A stretch of 64,000 nt of DNA from Kribbella voronezhensis (GCF_004365175.1 NZ_SOCE01000001.1:1041154-1105153); one strand, 5' to 3'; shown: positions 43,713 through 52,946, counted from the stretch's first letter. Notes: generated from the letters alone by a model not told the origin. Made by a program: numbers and translations.

Positions 43713-44912
43713 TCAGAGTTGGGTGAGGCCGAGCGCGACCAGGCGATCGCGGAGCCAGGCGAGCTCGCCGGCGATGCCTGCGGCCAGTTCCTCCCGGCCC
43801 TTGGGTGGCGACGGGAGGACCGACCAGGTGTAGGTCTCGGACTCCAGGTGGTGGGTCAGCGGTTGGGCGCTTCCGACGAGGTGCCGCAGGCTTTCTTCGA
43901 GAACGTCGGTGGTGCTGGTCAGTGGCGGCCGCGGCGGGGCGTGCACGGGGATGTGGAAGTGCGCCCGCCAGGACGCGTGCCCGGACAGCTCGCCCACGAG
44001 ATCGAGGTCGTCGACACCGGGGCCGCCGTACTCGCGGGTCTGGTGCAGGAACTTCGGCTCCGCGAACTCCGCCAGCAACTCGCGGGCCGCCGGATCCCAC
44101 GGCGAAGCGACGTGCAGCGCGGCCGAGAGCTGGCTCTTCACGATCTCGACGTTCGCCTCGGCGAGGAGCGCGAACGACCTGCCCGGCTCCTCGAACTGGA
44201 CCGCCAGATGACAGGTGTCCAAACAAATCCCCACCCGCGAACCACCGCCCCCGCGGGCTCCCTGCGTACCCCGCGCACCCGCCGCTCCCCGCGCAGGTAC
44301 GGCGTACGGGGACAGCCAGTTGGTGGCCTGGCCGATCATTTCGAGGACGCAGCCGGGCTCAGGCTCGACGGCGACGCGGATCCGGCGGCCGGTTCTGGTC
44401 TCGAGCCGGGCGAGATGCTCGTCGAGTTTGCCGAACGCCTGTCGCGCCTGCGCGTCGCGGCTCCGGCTCCACGGCGTCCGCCAGGCCAGCGGCAGCGTGG
44501 AGATCGACCCGTACGCCGCGTCGGCGGGGAGCAACTCGCTCAGCACCTTGACGAGATCGAGCGTGTAGTCGAGGCGCGCCGGCTCGGTCCAGTCCGGCTG
44601 GTACACCTTCTTGCCGACCACGCGATCGCGCAACCCGGAGTACGGGAAGCCGTTCAGGGTGACGACTTCCAGCCCGTTCCGGTCGAGGGCACGCGCAAGT
44701 CTGCTGAGGGCGATCGGCGAATTCGCCAGCCGCTCGGCGAGGGTGTTCGCGAGCCACAGCCCGACGCCGAGGACCGGCACCTTGAGTTGCTTGCGGACCA
44801 CTGCGGCACACCCGTCGAGCTGATTGATCACCCCTTCGAGGTCCTCGGCCGGATGAACGTTCGTGCAGTACGCGAGATGGACGACCGAGCCGTCGGGATG
44901 CCGGAACCTCAT
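43713..44912 (-). CDS. eboE: EboE-like TIM-barrel protein
   Basis: A 399-aa xylose-isomerase-like barrel close to EboE, a gene of the ebo cluster that moves secondary metabolites in cyanobacteria and others: HLAYCTNVHPAEDLEGVINQ, LTLNGFPYSG-like VTLNGFPYSGLRDRVVGKKV, AVEPEPGCVLEM, GICLDTCHLAVQFE and FHIPVHAPP. The start MRFRHPDGSVVHLAYCTNVH at 44912 follows GAGGAG. No eboA-D, eboF or UbiA gene is near it in the window. Gly/Ala-rich residues 225-245 (ARGAAGARGTQGARGGGG) are an insert. Confidence 0.8.
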   Translation of the reverse strand: MRFRHPDGSVVHLAYCTNVHPAEDLEGVINQLDGCAAVVRKQLKVPVLGVGLWLANTLAERLANSPIALSRLARALDRNGLEVVTLNGFPYSGLRDRVVGKKVYQPDWTEPARLDYTLDLVKVLSELLPADAAYGSISTLPLAWRTPWSRSRDAQARQAFGKLDEHLARLETRTGRRIRVAVEPEPGCVLEMIGQATNWLSPYAVPARGAAGARGTQGARGGGGSRVGICLDTCHLAVQFEEPGRSFALLAEANVEIVKSQLSAALHVASPWDPAARELLAEFAEPKFLHQTREYGGPGVDDLDLVGELSGHASWRAHFHIPVHAPPRPPLTSTTDVLEESLRHLVGSAQPLTHHLESETYTWSVLPSPPKGREELAAGIAGELAWLRDRLVALGLTQL

Positions 44913-45046
44913 GCCGTTGCTCCTCACGATCAACGGCCACACAAAGTAATCTTTGGCGTACCTTGCGTGACTACAGAAACTCTAGATCGACATCGGACCT
45001 CCTAGGAAGAACTTCCCGACCGGTCACGCCGCGCCCGCGGATTCTC

Positions 45047-46402
45047 CTACCCCTGCAGGTGTTCCGCCTCCGCCACCAGGTCGCGCGATCGATCGGCGAC
45101 AGCCATTGCGGCCAGCGCGGTCGTCAACGGGACGGCCGCGATGATCCCCAGACTGCCGACCAGACCTCGGACGACTTCGACGGCAACCGTCTCCGTGGTG
45201 ACCACATAGCCGGTCGAAACCCCGCCGATCGCGAAGACCATCAGCAGCGGAAGCGCCGCACCGGCGTACGCGAGAACCAGGGTGTTGACCACCGAGGCGA
45301 CATGAGCGCGGCCGATGCGCAGGCCGGCTCCGACCAGCGCGGACCGGCTCGCCGATGGATTGGCGGCGGACAACTCCCAGACCGCGCTCGCCTGGGTGAC
45401 AGTGACGTCGTCCAGTACGCCGAGCGCACCGATGACGATGCCGGCCACCAGCACCCCGGGCAGATCGATCCCCGGCACCAGTCCCTTGATCGCCGAAGCG
45501 CCCTCACTGGCCAGCCCGGTGAAGAGACTGAGCTTGACGAAAGCCCAGCCCAGGAAGGCGGTCAGCGCGAGCGCGGAGATCGTTCCGGCCAGGGCGACGG
45601 AGGACTGCGCGTTCACCCCGTGGGTGAGGAAGAGTGCGATGACCATGATCACCGAGCCGCCGACGACCGCGACCAGCAGCGGATTCGATCCCTTCACGAT
45701 CGCCGGCAGGATGAACTGGGTCAGCGTCACCGCCGTCACGCCGAGCGCGATCAGCGCCGATACTCCTCGCCAGCGCGACAACGCGATCACAGCGACCGCG
45801 AAGATGCCAGCCAGCCACAGCAACGGCACCTTCCGGTCGTGATCGACATAGTCGTACCGCGTGTCGATGGTCTTGGCGTCCTGCTTCACGTTCAGCAGCA
45901 ACCGGTCGCCGACCTTGATCGGCAGCGCCACCTGGGCGGCCTTCGGCACCTGGACCGGCGCGTCGAGGCCCTTGTCGTTCAGTCCCGGGGTGTCGGTCAG
46001 ATGAACGGTCGCCTGGTCGCAGTTGCCGAACTCCTTGGGACACGGAGCCATCGCGATCACCGTTCCGCGCGCACCCTGCTGCTCGGCCGCCGGGACCTTC
46101 AGGTCGGCACCCGGCCAGAGAATGACCATCGCGATCACGGCCGCCGCGATCAGCGGGATCAGGAAGGCGGCGACCACGATCCGCACCCGTCGCGCCACGA
46201 CGGCATCCGCATCCACCACCGAGGTGTCGACGACGTGATCGCTGTAACCATGCCCGTGACCGGCGCCGGATCCGTCGCCACGCCCTCGGCCGAGCGCCTG
46301 TCCATGACCGTGCCCGTGACCGTGCCCGGAGGGAATGTCGATGCGCACGCGACGGTTCGGCCTACTGTCGGCTCGCCTGCGTCCCACGTTCCGCCTCGGC
46401 AT
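45047..46402 (-). CDS. YibE/F-family membrane protein with His-rich N-terminus
   Basis: A 451-aa membrane protein. The N-terminus has GHGHGHGHGQ and GHGHGYSDHV, a metal-binding-like run; an initial helix IVVAAFLIPLIAAAVIAMVI is followed by an outer domain (120-230), and then 7 or 8 helices with the YibE/F hallmark VIGALGVLDDVTVTQASAVWEL. The function of the family is unknown. It is divergent from znuA with a Zur box in the 40-55-bp gap, which links it to zinc. ATG 46402 follows AGGGAG. The frame extends upstream but that part is antisense to znuA. Confidence 0.85.
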   Translation of the reverse strand: MPRRNVGRRRADSRPNRRVRIDIPSGHGHGHGHGQALGRGRGDGSGAGHGHGYSDHVVDTSVVDADAVVARRVRIVVAAFLIPLIAAAVIAMVILWPGADLKVPAAEQQGARGTVIAMAPCPKEFGNCDQATVHLTDTPGLNDKGLDAPVQVPKAAQVALPIKVGDRLLLNVKQDAKTIDTRYDYVDHDRKVPLLWLAGIFAVAVIALSRWRGVSALIALGVTAVTLTQFILPAIVKGSNPLLVAVVGGSVIMVIALFLTHGVNAQSSVALAGTISALALTAFLGWAFVKLSLFTGLASEGASAIKGLVPGIDLPGVLVAGIVIGALGVLDDVTVTQASAVWELSAANPSASRSALVGAGLRIGRAHVASVVNTLVLAYAGAALPLLMVFAIGGVSTGYVVTTETVAVEVVRGLVGSLGIIAAVPLTTALAAMAVADRSRDLVAEAEHLQG

Positions 46403-46420
46403 CCGTCCACTCTCCCTGTT

Positions 46421-46457
46421 TTGACAACCATGTCCAATTAAATGAAAATGATTGTCA
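46421..46457 (+). promoter_or_regulatory. znuA promoter with Zur box
   Basis: TTGACA (46421-46426) is a -35 box; 17 bp on lies GAAAAT (46444-46449). The -10 is covered by TGAAAATGATTGTCA (46443-46457), which matches the actinobacterial Zur consensus (TGA-AAT-x-ATT-TCA). The expected start of transcription falls at the ATG at 46457, so the mRNA may be leaderless. Binding of zinc-loaded Zur would block transcription. Confidence 0.7.
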
Positions 46458-47425
46458 TGAGACCAGTTACTCGCGCTGTTGCCGCCGGCGTCGCCGTCCT
46501 GGCGGTCGTCACTCTCGCAGGTTGCGGCAACTCTGCTGCCGACGACCCGGCCGGCGGCGGCGACAAGCTCGACGTGGTCGCATCGTTCTACCCGCTCGAG
46601 TTCATCGCCAAGACGGTCGGTGGCGACGCGGTCCACGTCACGACCCTGACGGCGCCCGGCGTCGAGCCACACGATCTCGAGCTGACCCCCAAGCAGGTCG
46701 GCCACATCGCGCAGGCCGAGCTGGTCGTGTACGAGAAGGGTCTGCAGCCCGCCGTCGACGAGGCCATCGCCCAGAACGGCAAGCAGGCCGGCTTCGACGT
46801 AGCGCCCGCGGCCAAGCTGGAGGCGACCGGCGCCAACTTCGAGGAGGAGGGCGGCGCCGCTCCTCCCACCGGCACGGTCAAGCCGGCCGCCTACACCGAG
46901 GACGCCCTCGATCCGCACTTCTGGCTGGACCCGGTCCGGTACGCCGATGTCGTCAAGGCGGTCACCGACAAGCTGATCGAGACCGACAGCGCGCATGCCG
47001 ACGGCTACCGGGAGCGTTCGGCGGCAATGCTGGCCGATGTGTCCAAGCTCGACAAGGACTTCAAGACCGGCCTGGCGAACTGCCGGCTCAAGACGTTCGT
47101 GACCAGTCACGAGGCCTTCGCGTACCTCGCGAAGCGGTACGGTCTGCAGATGGTCGGCATCGCCGGATTCACCCCCGACGCCGAGCCGACCCCGCAGCGG
47201 ATCAGGGAGGTCCAGGACATCGTGCGCGAGCAGCGGGTGTCCACGATCTTCTACGAGGAGCTCGTCAGCCCCAAGGTGGCCGAGTCGATCGCCCGCGACG
47301 TCCACGTCAAGACCGCGGTCCTGAGCCCGATCGAGGGCCTCTCGGACGCGAACTCGAAGGAGTCCTACCTCTCGCTGATGCGGGAGAACCTGCAGGAACT
47401 CCGGAAGGCGAACAGCTGCGCGTGA
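46457..47425 (+). CDS. znuA: Zinc ABC transporter substrate-binding lipoprotein
   Basis: A 322-aa cluster A-I binding protein. The lipobox is VTLAGC (about residue 18-23). Metal ligands are GVEPHDLELTP (His), DPHFWLDP (His), FVTSHEAFAYLAKRYG (His) and a Glu in IFYEELVSP. The usual His-rich loop is short, replaced by FEEEGG. An upstream ATG at 46442 would also be in frame but lies inside the Zur box. Its stop overlaps the next gene (GTGA). It collects zinc for the ZnuBC pump. Confidence 0.95.
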   Translation: MRPVTRAVAAGVAVLAVVTLAGCGNSAADDPAGGGDKLDVVASFYPLEFIAKTVGGDAVHVTTLTAPGVEPHDLELTPKQVGHIAQAELVVYEKGLQPAVDEAIAQNGKQAGFDVAPAAKLEATGANFEEEGGAAPPTGTVKPAAYTEDALDPHFWLDPVRYADVVKAVTDKLIETDSAHADGYRERSAAMLADVSKLDKDFKTGLANCRLKTFVTSHEAFAYLAKRYGLQMVGIAGFTPDAEPTPQRIREVQDIVREQRVSTIFYEELVSPKVAESIARDVHVKTAVLSPIEGLSDANSKESYLSLMRENLQELRKANSCA

Positions 47426-48180
47426 CCGATCCAGCCCAGCACCCAACCCCCGCCGTCCAGGTCACCGATCTCTCGGTCGACCTGGGCGGACGGCTCGTAC
47501 TGCGAGGTGTCGACCTCCGGATCCGCTCGGGCGAGGTGGTCGCCGTCCTCGGCACCAACGGCTCCGGCAAATCCACCTTGATCCGGACCATCGTCGGACT
47601 GCTGCCGGCTTTTCGCGGTGAGGTGAGACTGTTCGGCCAGCCGGTGCCGCGGTTCCGCCAGTGGCAGCGCGTCGGTTATGTACCGCAGCGGATCACCGCG
47701 GCAGGCGGCGTACCGGCCACTGTGCAAGAGGTCGTGTCGTCCGGGCTGTTGTCGCGGCGGCGGTTGTTCCGTCCGCTCAAGGCGGCCGACCGGCAGGCGG
47801 TCGAGCACGCGCTCGAACTCGTCGACATGGCCGACCGCCGCAAGGACGGCGTCGCCGAGTTGTCCGGCGGACAGCAGCAGCGGGTACTGATCGCCCGGGC
47901 CCTGGTGTCGGATCCGGACCTGCTCATCCTCGACGAACCGACGGCCGGGGTCGACCTGGCCAGCCAGGCGATCTTCGCCGACGCGATCCGCGAGCGGGTC
48001 GCCGGCGGCTCCACCGTGGTGATGGTCAGCCACGATCTCGGCCCGATGGACGCGCTGATCGACCGCTCGGTCGTACTGCGCCGCGGCCGGATCGTGTACG
48101 ACGGTCCGCCGCACGCCTCCCAGACGCATGCCCATGTCCACCCGCACAGCGCGGACGACGAGCCGGGGTGGCTGTCGTGA
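47422..48180 (+). CDS. znuC: Zinc ABC transporter ATPase
   Basis: A 252-aa ATPase. Walker A is VLGTNGSGKSTLIRTI, signature ELSGGQQQRVLIARAL, Walker B LLILDEPTAGVDLA, H-loop MVSHDLG. The start is GTG overlapping the znuA stop. The C-terminus is His-rich (HASQTHAHVHPHS), as in zinc transporters. It drives zinc import with ZnuB. Confidence 0.96.
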   Translation: MTDPAQHPTPAVQVTDLSVDLGGRLVLRGVDLRIRSGEVVAVLGTNGSGKSTLIRTIVGLLPAFRGEVRLFGQPVPRFRQWQRVGYVPQRITAAGGVPATVQEVVSSGLLSRRRLFRPLKAADRQAVEHALELVDMADRRKDGVAELSGGQQQRVLIARALVSDPDLLILDEPTAGVDLASQAIFADAIRERVAGGSTVVMVSHDLGPMDALIDRSVVLRRGRIVYDGPPHASQTHAHVHPHSADDEPGWLS

Positions 48181-49181
48181 CGATGTTCCAGCTCGAGTTC
48201 ATGCAGCGTGCGCTGATCGCGGGCCTGCTGACCGGATTGTCGGCGCCGGCCATCGGCACGTACCTGGTCCAGCGCCGGTTGTCGCTGATGGGCGACGGGA
48301 TCGGGCACATCGCGATCACCGGTGTCGCCCTCGGTCTGCTGACCGGCACAGCGCCCGTGCTGACCGCAGTACTGGTCGCTATCGCCGGTGCGACAGCCAT
48401 CGAGCTCGTCCGGGCTCGCGGGAAGGCCAGCGGCGATGTGGCGCTCGCACTGCTCTTCTACGGCGGTATCGCTGGTGGCGTGCTGCTGATCGGCTTGGCA
48501 GGCCAGGGCGCAGCGACGCTGAACACCTATCTGTTCGGTTCACTCACCACTGTGTCCCAGTCCGACCTGTACGTCGTGGTCGGGCTGGCGGTGACCGTCC
48601 TGGTCGTGGCGACCGGGCTCGGCCCACAACTGTTCGCGGTATGCCAGGACGAGGAGTTCGCTCGGGTCACCGGGCTCCGCGTGCAGTTGCTGAACTTGCT
48701 GATCGCAGTGATGGCCGCAGTGACCGTGACGGTGGCGATGCGGACGGTTGGCCTGCTGCTGGTGAGCGCGCTGATGGTGGTGCCCGTCGCCACTGCGCAG
48801 CAGGTGACGCGGTCGTTCCGCAGTACGTTCATCACTGCTTGCGCGATCGGGGTGACGGCTTGCGTGGCCGGCATCATCACGTCGTACAACGCGAATGTGG
48901 CGCCCGGCGCGACCATCGTCGTACTGGCGCTGGCCGGGTTCGTGGTGGCCGCGGTCGTCGGTACGCTGCTGCGGCGCCGGCAGGCCGTCAGCGCACCGCT
49001 TGCCGATGAGGAGCCCGAGATCGACATCCCCGAGCCCGCGCCGCACGTGGTGAGCCCGGAGCATGCACACGCGCACAACCCGGCGTGCGGGCATCCCAAG
49101 GTCGAGCACGACGATCACGTCGACTACGTGCACGACGGACATCTGCACGCGGCACACGGGGATCACTGGGACGAGCACTGA
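48177..49181 (+). CDS. znuB: Zinc ABC transporter permease
   Basis: A 334-aa membrane protein of the ABC-3 family with eight or nine helices: FMQRALIAGLLTGLSAPAIG, LSLMGDGIGHIAITGVALGL, LALLFYGGIAGGVLLIGLAG, QLLNLLIAVMAAVTVTVAMR, GLLLVSALMVVPVATAQQV, IVVLALAGFVVAAVVGTLL. A His-rich cytoplasmic tail (HAHAHNPACGHPK, HDDHVDYVHDGHLHAAHGDH) could hold zinc. GTG start overlaps the znuC stop; ATG 48183 is an alternative. Confidence 0.95.
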   Translation: MTMFQLEFMQRALIAGLLTGLSAPAIGTYLVQRRLSLMGDGIGHIAITGVALGLLTGTAPVLTAVLVAIAGATAIELVRARGKASGDVALALLFYGGIAGGVLLIGLAGQGAATLNTYLFGSLTTVSQSDLYVVVGLAVTVLVVATGLGPQLFAVCQDEEFARVTGLRVQLLNLLIAVMAAVTVTVAMRTVGLLLVSALMVVPVATAQQVTRSFRSTFITACAIGVTACVAGIITSYNANVAPGATIVVLALAGFVVAAVVGTLLRRRQAVSAPLADEEPEIDIPEPAPHVVSPEHAHAHNPACGHPKVEHDDHVDYVHDGHLHAAHGDHWDEH

Positions 49182-49229
49182 CTTGGTGGGAAATGAGAGA
49201 ATACGGGTGACGAGATGACAGGAGGCACG

Positions 49230-49622
49230 GTGGCCATCGGAACACGTTCGACCCGTCAGCGCGCGGCAGTCGCATCGGCGCTCGACAACCTCGACGACTT
49301 CCGGACCGCGCAGGAGATCCACCAGGAGCTCCGGGGCGCGGGTGAGGCCGTCGGGCTGACCACGGTTTACCGCACCCTGCAGGCGCTGGCCGACTCCCGC
49401 GAGGTCGACGTTCTGCGCACCGCGGACGGCGAAACGGCGTACCGGCGTTGCTCGAAGGGACATCACCACCACCTGGTCTGCCGCAACTGCGGCCGCACCG
49501 TCGAGGTGGAGGGCCCGGCCGTGGAGCGCTGGGCCGACAAGGTCGCCGCCGAACACGGCTACGCCGACGTCAGCCACACCCTGGAAATCTTCGGCACCTG
49601 CCAGGACTGCCGCACCAACTGA
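49230..49622 (+). CDS. zur: Zinc uptake regulator Zur
   Basis: A 130-aa Fur-family repressor. N-terminal winged helix (TRQRAAVASALDNLDDFRTA, TVYRTLQALADSREVDVL), then metal-binding motif SKGHHHHLVCRNCGRTVEVE and the second CxxC at FGTCQDCRTN, typical of Zur. AGGAGG is 4 nt before the GTG at 49230; ATG 49215 is possible. Placed right after znuB, it should close the feedback loop on the box at 46443. Confidence 0.93.
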   Translation: MAIGTRSTRQRAAVASALDNLDDFRTAQEIHQELRGAGEAVGLTTVYRTLQALADSREVDVLRTADGETAYRRCSKGHHHHLVCRNCGRTVEVEGPAVERWADKVAAEHGYADVSHTLEIFGTCQDCRTN

Positions 49623-49668
49623 GTTTCACGAGCCGTGACCCCGTGCCATCGTGTGGCCGGGGTCACAG

Positions 49669-49699
49669 TTGCGTTCGAGCGCGCTCTAACCTTTACGGT
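49669..49699 (+). promoter_or_regulatory. MerR-type promoter with 19-bp spacer
   Basis: TTGCGT (49669-49674, -35) and TACGGT (49694-49699, -10) are 19 bp apart, the stretched spacing that MerR proteins act on. The spacer holds TTCGAGCGCGCTCTAA, a near-perfect palindrome. Transcription should start near 49706-49707, right at the ATG of the MerR gene, so the mRNA is probably leaderless. Confidence 0.78.
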
Positions 49700-49706
49700 T
49701 CGAAGC

Positions 49707-50195
49707 ATGAACACGACCGGTGTCCTCAGCTCCCCCGCCCGACGGCAGGCCCTGGCCGACGGTTACCAGGCTCCCGAGCTGCCGCCGCTCGCTCCGGAGC
49801 TGCTGCGACTGCTCGACCTGCCCACCGACCTGCCGGACGAACTGTCGATCGCCGAGGTCGCGGCGGTGACCGGCCTGACCGCGCACACCCTGCGGTACTA
49901 CGAACGGATCGGCCTGATCAAGGTCGCCCGGGACGAGTCCGGGTACCGCGTGTACGACCGCGAGGCGCTCGCGCGGGTCGTGTTCGTCACCCGGCTGCGA
50001 CTGTCGGACATGCCGATCAGCACCGTCACCCACTACATCAACTTGGTGAACCAGGGCGAGCAGACCGCTCCCGAACGCCTGCTCGTCATGCAGGAACACC
50101 GCGCGATGATCCAGCGCCGGATCCGCGAGATGACCGCGGCCCTCGCCCTCACCGAATACAAGATCGCCACGTACGGCGGTCACTGCTCTCCCTGA
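49707..50195 (+). CDS. MerR-family regulator
   Basis: A 162-aa regulator. HTH: LSIAEVAAVTGLTAHTLRYYERIGLI, followed by RVYDREALARVVFVTRLRLSDMPISTV and a coiled dimer helix. There are no metal-binding Cys, so it senses an organic or redox signal. It is followed 74 bp on by an aldo/keto reductase gene in the same direction, a common MerR pair; a small hairpin (50214-50232) lies between. Confidence 0.9.
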   Translation: MNTTGVLSSPARRQALADGYQAPELPPLAPELLRLLDLPTDLPDELSIAEVAAVTGLTAHTLRYYERIGLIKVARDESGYRVYDREALARVVFVTRLRLSDMPISTVTHYINLVNQGEQTAPERLLVMQEHRAMIQRRIREMTAALALTEYKIATYGGHCSP

Positions 50196-50269
50196 CCTAC
50201 TCCCCTCTCAGCTGACAGCACTCGCTGCTGTCGGCAGGCACAGCCATGCCTTGTTCACTAGGAGATTCG

Positions 50270-51250
50270 ATGATTCTCGGTACCAACGGACCTGACGTCA
50301 GCCGGCTCGGACTCGGCTGCATGGGAATGAGTTTCGCCTACGGCCCCGGCGACGACGCCGAATCGGTCGCCACCCTGCACCGCGCGCTCGACCTCGGCAT
50401 CACGTTCCTCGACACCGCCGACATGTACGCCGCGGGCGCGAACGAGGAACTGGTCGGCAAGGCGATCGCCGGCCGCCGTGACGAGATGGTGCTGGCGAGC
50501 AAGTTCGGCATCGTGGTCGACCCGGCGACGTTGAAGGTCGTCGGCGTCGACGGCTCACCGGCGTACGTGCGTTCCGCGATCGACCGCTCGCTGGCCAGGC
50601 TCGGGGTGGATCACCTCGATCTGTACTACCAGCACCGGGCCGATCCGTCGGTGCCGATCGAGGAGACCGTCGGTACGATGGCCGCGCTGGTCGAGGCCGG
50701 CAAGGTGCGGTACCTCGGGCTGTCCGAGGCGTCGGCGGAGACGATCCGGCGAGCGCATGCGGTGCACCCGATCACCGCGGTACAGAGCGAGTGGTCGTTG
50801 TTCAGCCGCGACATCGAGACCGAGGTGGCGCCGGTCTGCCGCGAGCTGGGGATCGGGATCGTCCCGTACAGCCCGCTCGGCCGGGGCATGCTGACCGGCG
50901 CGATCGCCCGGACGGACGACCTGGCGGCCGACGACTTCCGGCGTACGCTGCCTCGCTTCGACGAGGCCAACCTGGCGGCGAACCTCGCACTGGTCGACGA
51001 GGTACGCCGGGTCGCCGCCCGCCACGAGGCGACTCCCGGCCAGGTGGCGCTGGCCTGGCTCCTTGCCCAGGGCAACGACATCGCCCCGATCCCCGGCACC
51101 AAGCGGCGGAGGTATCTCGAGGAGAACCACGGCGCCTTGGAGGTCAGGCTTTCGGCCGACGACCTCGCGGCGCTCTCGGGGCTGCGCCCGGCGGGCACCC
51201 GCTACCCCGACATGAGCTGGGTCGACCGCGACACGGTCGAGCTGTCCTAG
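50270..51250 (+). CDS. Aldo/keto reductase
   Basis: A 326-aa NADPH enzyme of the AKR11/YajO type. [17 protein letters not shown] start; catalytic Asp and Tyr in [16 protein letters not shown], Lys in [10 protein letters not shown], His in [32 protein letters not shown] and [14 protein letters not shown] bind the cofactor. ATG 50270 follows TAGGAG. It is likely controlled by the MerR protein upstream. A second, related enzyme is at 62 kb. Confidence 0.93.
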   Translation: MILGTNGPDVSRLGLGCMGMSFAYGPGDDAESVATLHRALDLGITFLDTADMYAAGANEELVGKAIAGRRDEMVLASKFGIVVDPATLKVVGVDGSPAYVRSAIDRSLARLGVDHLDLYYQHRADPSVPIEETVGTMAALVEAGKVRYLGLSEASAETIRRAHAVHPITAVQSEWSLFSRDIETEVAPVCRELGIGIVPYSPLGRGMLTGAIARTDDLAADDFRRTLPRFDEANLAANLALVDEVRRVAARHEATPGQVALAWLLAQGNDIAPIPGTKRRRYLEENHGALEVRLSADDLAALSGLRPAGTRYPDMSWVDRDTVELS

Positions 51251-51852
51251 TGGATGTTGCCGGTTTCGGCGGCGATGGTGGTGGTGTCGCCGTGGCCGGT
51301 GTGGACCACCGTGTCCGGCGGCAGCGTCAGCAGCTTGGTGCGGATCGAGTCGAGGATGGTCGGCTTGTCGGAGTACGAGCGGCCGGTCGCGCCGGGGCCG
51401 CCCTGGAAGAGGGTGTCCCCGGTGAAGACCGCGTTCAGGTCTTCCGCGTAGAGCGACGTGCTGCCCGGGCTGTGACCCGGCGTGTGGATCGCGCGGATCG
51501 TCGTACCGGCGATCTCGAACGTGGTGCCGTCGACGAGGTCGTGGTCCGGGCGGTCGTCGTACATGGCCTGCCACAGCATCGTGTCGGCCGAGTTGAGCCA
51601 GACCTGGGTGTCGAGGTAGTCGCGGATCCCGCCGACGGCGTTGATGTGGTCGTTGTGACCGTGGGTGCAGACCAGCGCGGCGAGCCGGCGATCGCCGACG
51701 GCCTTGATGATCGACTCGGGGTTGTGGGCCGCGTCGACGACCAGGACCTCGTCGTCGTCGCCGATCAGCCAGACATTGTTCTCGACGTCCCAGCTGCCGC
51801 CGTCGAGCGAGAAGGTGCCGGAGGTGATGACGCGTTCGATCCGGGCCGTCAT
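51247..51852 (-). CDS. MBL-fold hydrolase next to the mycothiol dehydrogenase
   Basis: A 201-aa metallo-beta-lactamase-fold enzyme. Metal motif [13 protein letters not shown] (HxHxDH), His in [13 protein letters not shown], Asp in [10 protein letters not shown] and a late His in [12 protein letters not shown]. Start and stop overlap the upstream dehydrogenase by one base, so the two are one operon. As for the M. tuberculosis pair Rv2259/Rv2260, the hydrolase may cleave the thioester made by the dehydrogenase (S-formylmycothiol); this is inference from context. Confidence 0.92.
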   Translation of the reverse strand: MTARIERVITSGTFSLDGGSWDVENNVWLIGDDDEVLVVDAAHNPESIIKAVGDRRLAALVCTHGHNDHINAVGGIRDYLDTQVWLNSADTMLWQAMYDDRPDHDLVDGTTFEIAGTTIRAIHTPGHSPGSTSLYAEDLNAVFTGDTLFQGGPGATGRSYSDKPTILDSIRTKLLTLPPDTVVHTGHGDTTTIAAETGNIH

Positions 51853-52946
51853 CAGAACAGCACCACCGAGCGGAGTACGTCGCCGCGGTGCATCTTGTCG
51901 AACGCGGCCTCCACCTCGTCGAGCGCGATCGTCTCCGACACGAAGCGGTCGAGCGGGAGCCGCCCTTGCAGGTGGAGGTCGACCAGCATCGGGAAGTCGC
52001 GGCTCGGCAGGCAGTCGCCGTACCAGCTGGACTTCAGCGATCCACCCCGCCCGAAGAAGTCGAGCAGCGGCATCTCCAGCTTCATGTCAGGTGTCGGTAC
52101 GCCGACCAGGACGACGGTGCCGGCCAGGTCGCGAGCGTAGAACGCCTGCTTCCACGTCTCCGGGCGGCCGACCGCATCCACCACCACGTCGGCACCGAAA
52201 CCGCCGGTGAGGTCCTGGACCGCTTGGACGACACCGTCGTGATCGAGCCCCTTCGAGTGCACGGTGTGGGTCGCGCCGAGCTCCTCCGCGACCTTCAGCT
52301 TGCGCTCGTCCAGGTCGATCGCGATCACCTTGGCGGCTCCCGCCAGCCGCGCGCCGACGACGGCGGCAGTACCGACGCCGCCGCAGCCGATCACGGCCAC
52401 CGTGTCGCCGCGGGCGACGTTGCCGGTGTTCATGGCGGCGCCGAGGCCGGCCATCACGCCGCAGCCGAGCAGTCCGGCGACCTCGGGCTTCGCGGCCGGG
52501 TCGACCTTCGTGCACTGCCCGGCGGCGACCAGGGTCTTGTCGGCGAACGCGCCGATGCCGAGCGCCGGGGACAACTCGGTGCCGTCGGCAAGGGTCATCT
52601 TCTGCTTCGCGTTGTGCGTGTTGAAGCAGTACCACGGACGCCCGCGCAGGCACGCCCGGCAGTTGCCACAGACGGCACGCCAGTTCAGTACGACGAAGTC
52701 GCCGGGCGCGACGTCGGTGACACCCTCACCGACGGACTCGACGACGCCCGCCGCCTCGTGCCCGAGGAGGAAGGGGAAGTCGTCGTTGATGCCGCCCTCC
52801 CGGTAGTGCAGGTCGGTATGGCAGACCCCGCAGGCCTGCACCTTCACGACCGCCTCCCCCGGCCCCGGATCGGGGATCGTGATCTCTTCGATCGTCACCG
52901 GGGCGCCCTTGCTGAGGGCCACGACACCACGCACGGTCTGACTCAT
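51852..52946 (-). CDS. mscR: S-(hydroxymethyl)mycothiol dehydrogenase
   Basis: A 364-aa zinc-dependent alcohol dehydrogenase of the mycothiol-specific class. Catalytic zinc ligands are in [15 protein letters not shown] and [12 protein letters not shown]; the structural zinc site is [18 protein letters not shown] fold [39 protein letters not shown] is diagnostic of mycothiol enzymes. It oxidises the formaldehyde-mycothiol adduct (and reduces S-nitrosomycothiol). It shows the host makes mycothiol. Confidence 0.95.
   Translation of the reverse strand: MSQTVRGVVALSKGAPVTIEEITIPDPGPGEAVVKVQACGVCHTDLHYREGGINDDFPFLLGHEAAGVVESVGEGVTDVAPGDFVVLNWRAVCGNCRACLRGRPWYCFNTHNAKQKMTLADGTELSPALGIGAFADKTLVAAGQCTKVDPAAKPEVAGLLGCGVMAGLGAAMNTGNVARGDTVAVIGCGGVGTAAVVGARLAGAAKVIAIDLDERKLKVAEELGATHTVHSKGLDHDGVVQAVQDLTGGFGADVVVDAVGRPETWKQAFYARDLAGTVVLVGVPTPDMKLEMPLLDFFGRGGSLKSSWYGDCLPSRDFPMLVDLHLQGRLPLDRFVSETIALDEVEAAFDKMHRGDVLRSVVLF

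Noticed and set aside
46403..47446. Upstream extension of the YibE/F frame
   Set aside because: It is antisense to znuA; the AGGGAG and ATG at 46402 fit the family start.
50214..50232. Terminator between merR and the aldo/keto reductase gene
   Set aside because: GACAGCA/TGCTGTC is only a 7-bp stem without a U-tract; too weak to call.
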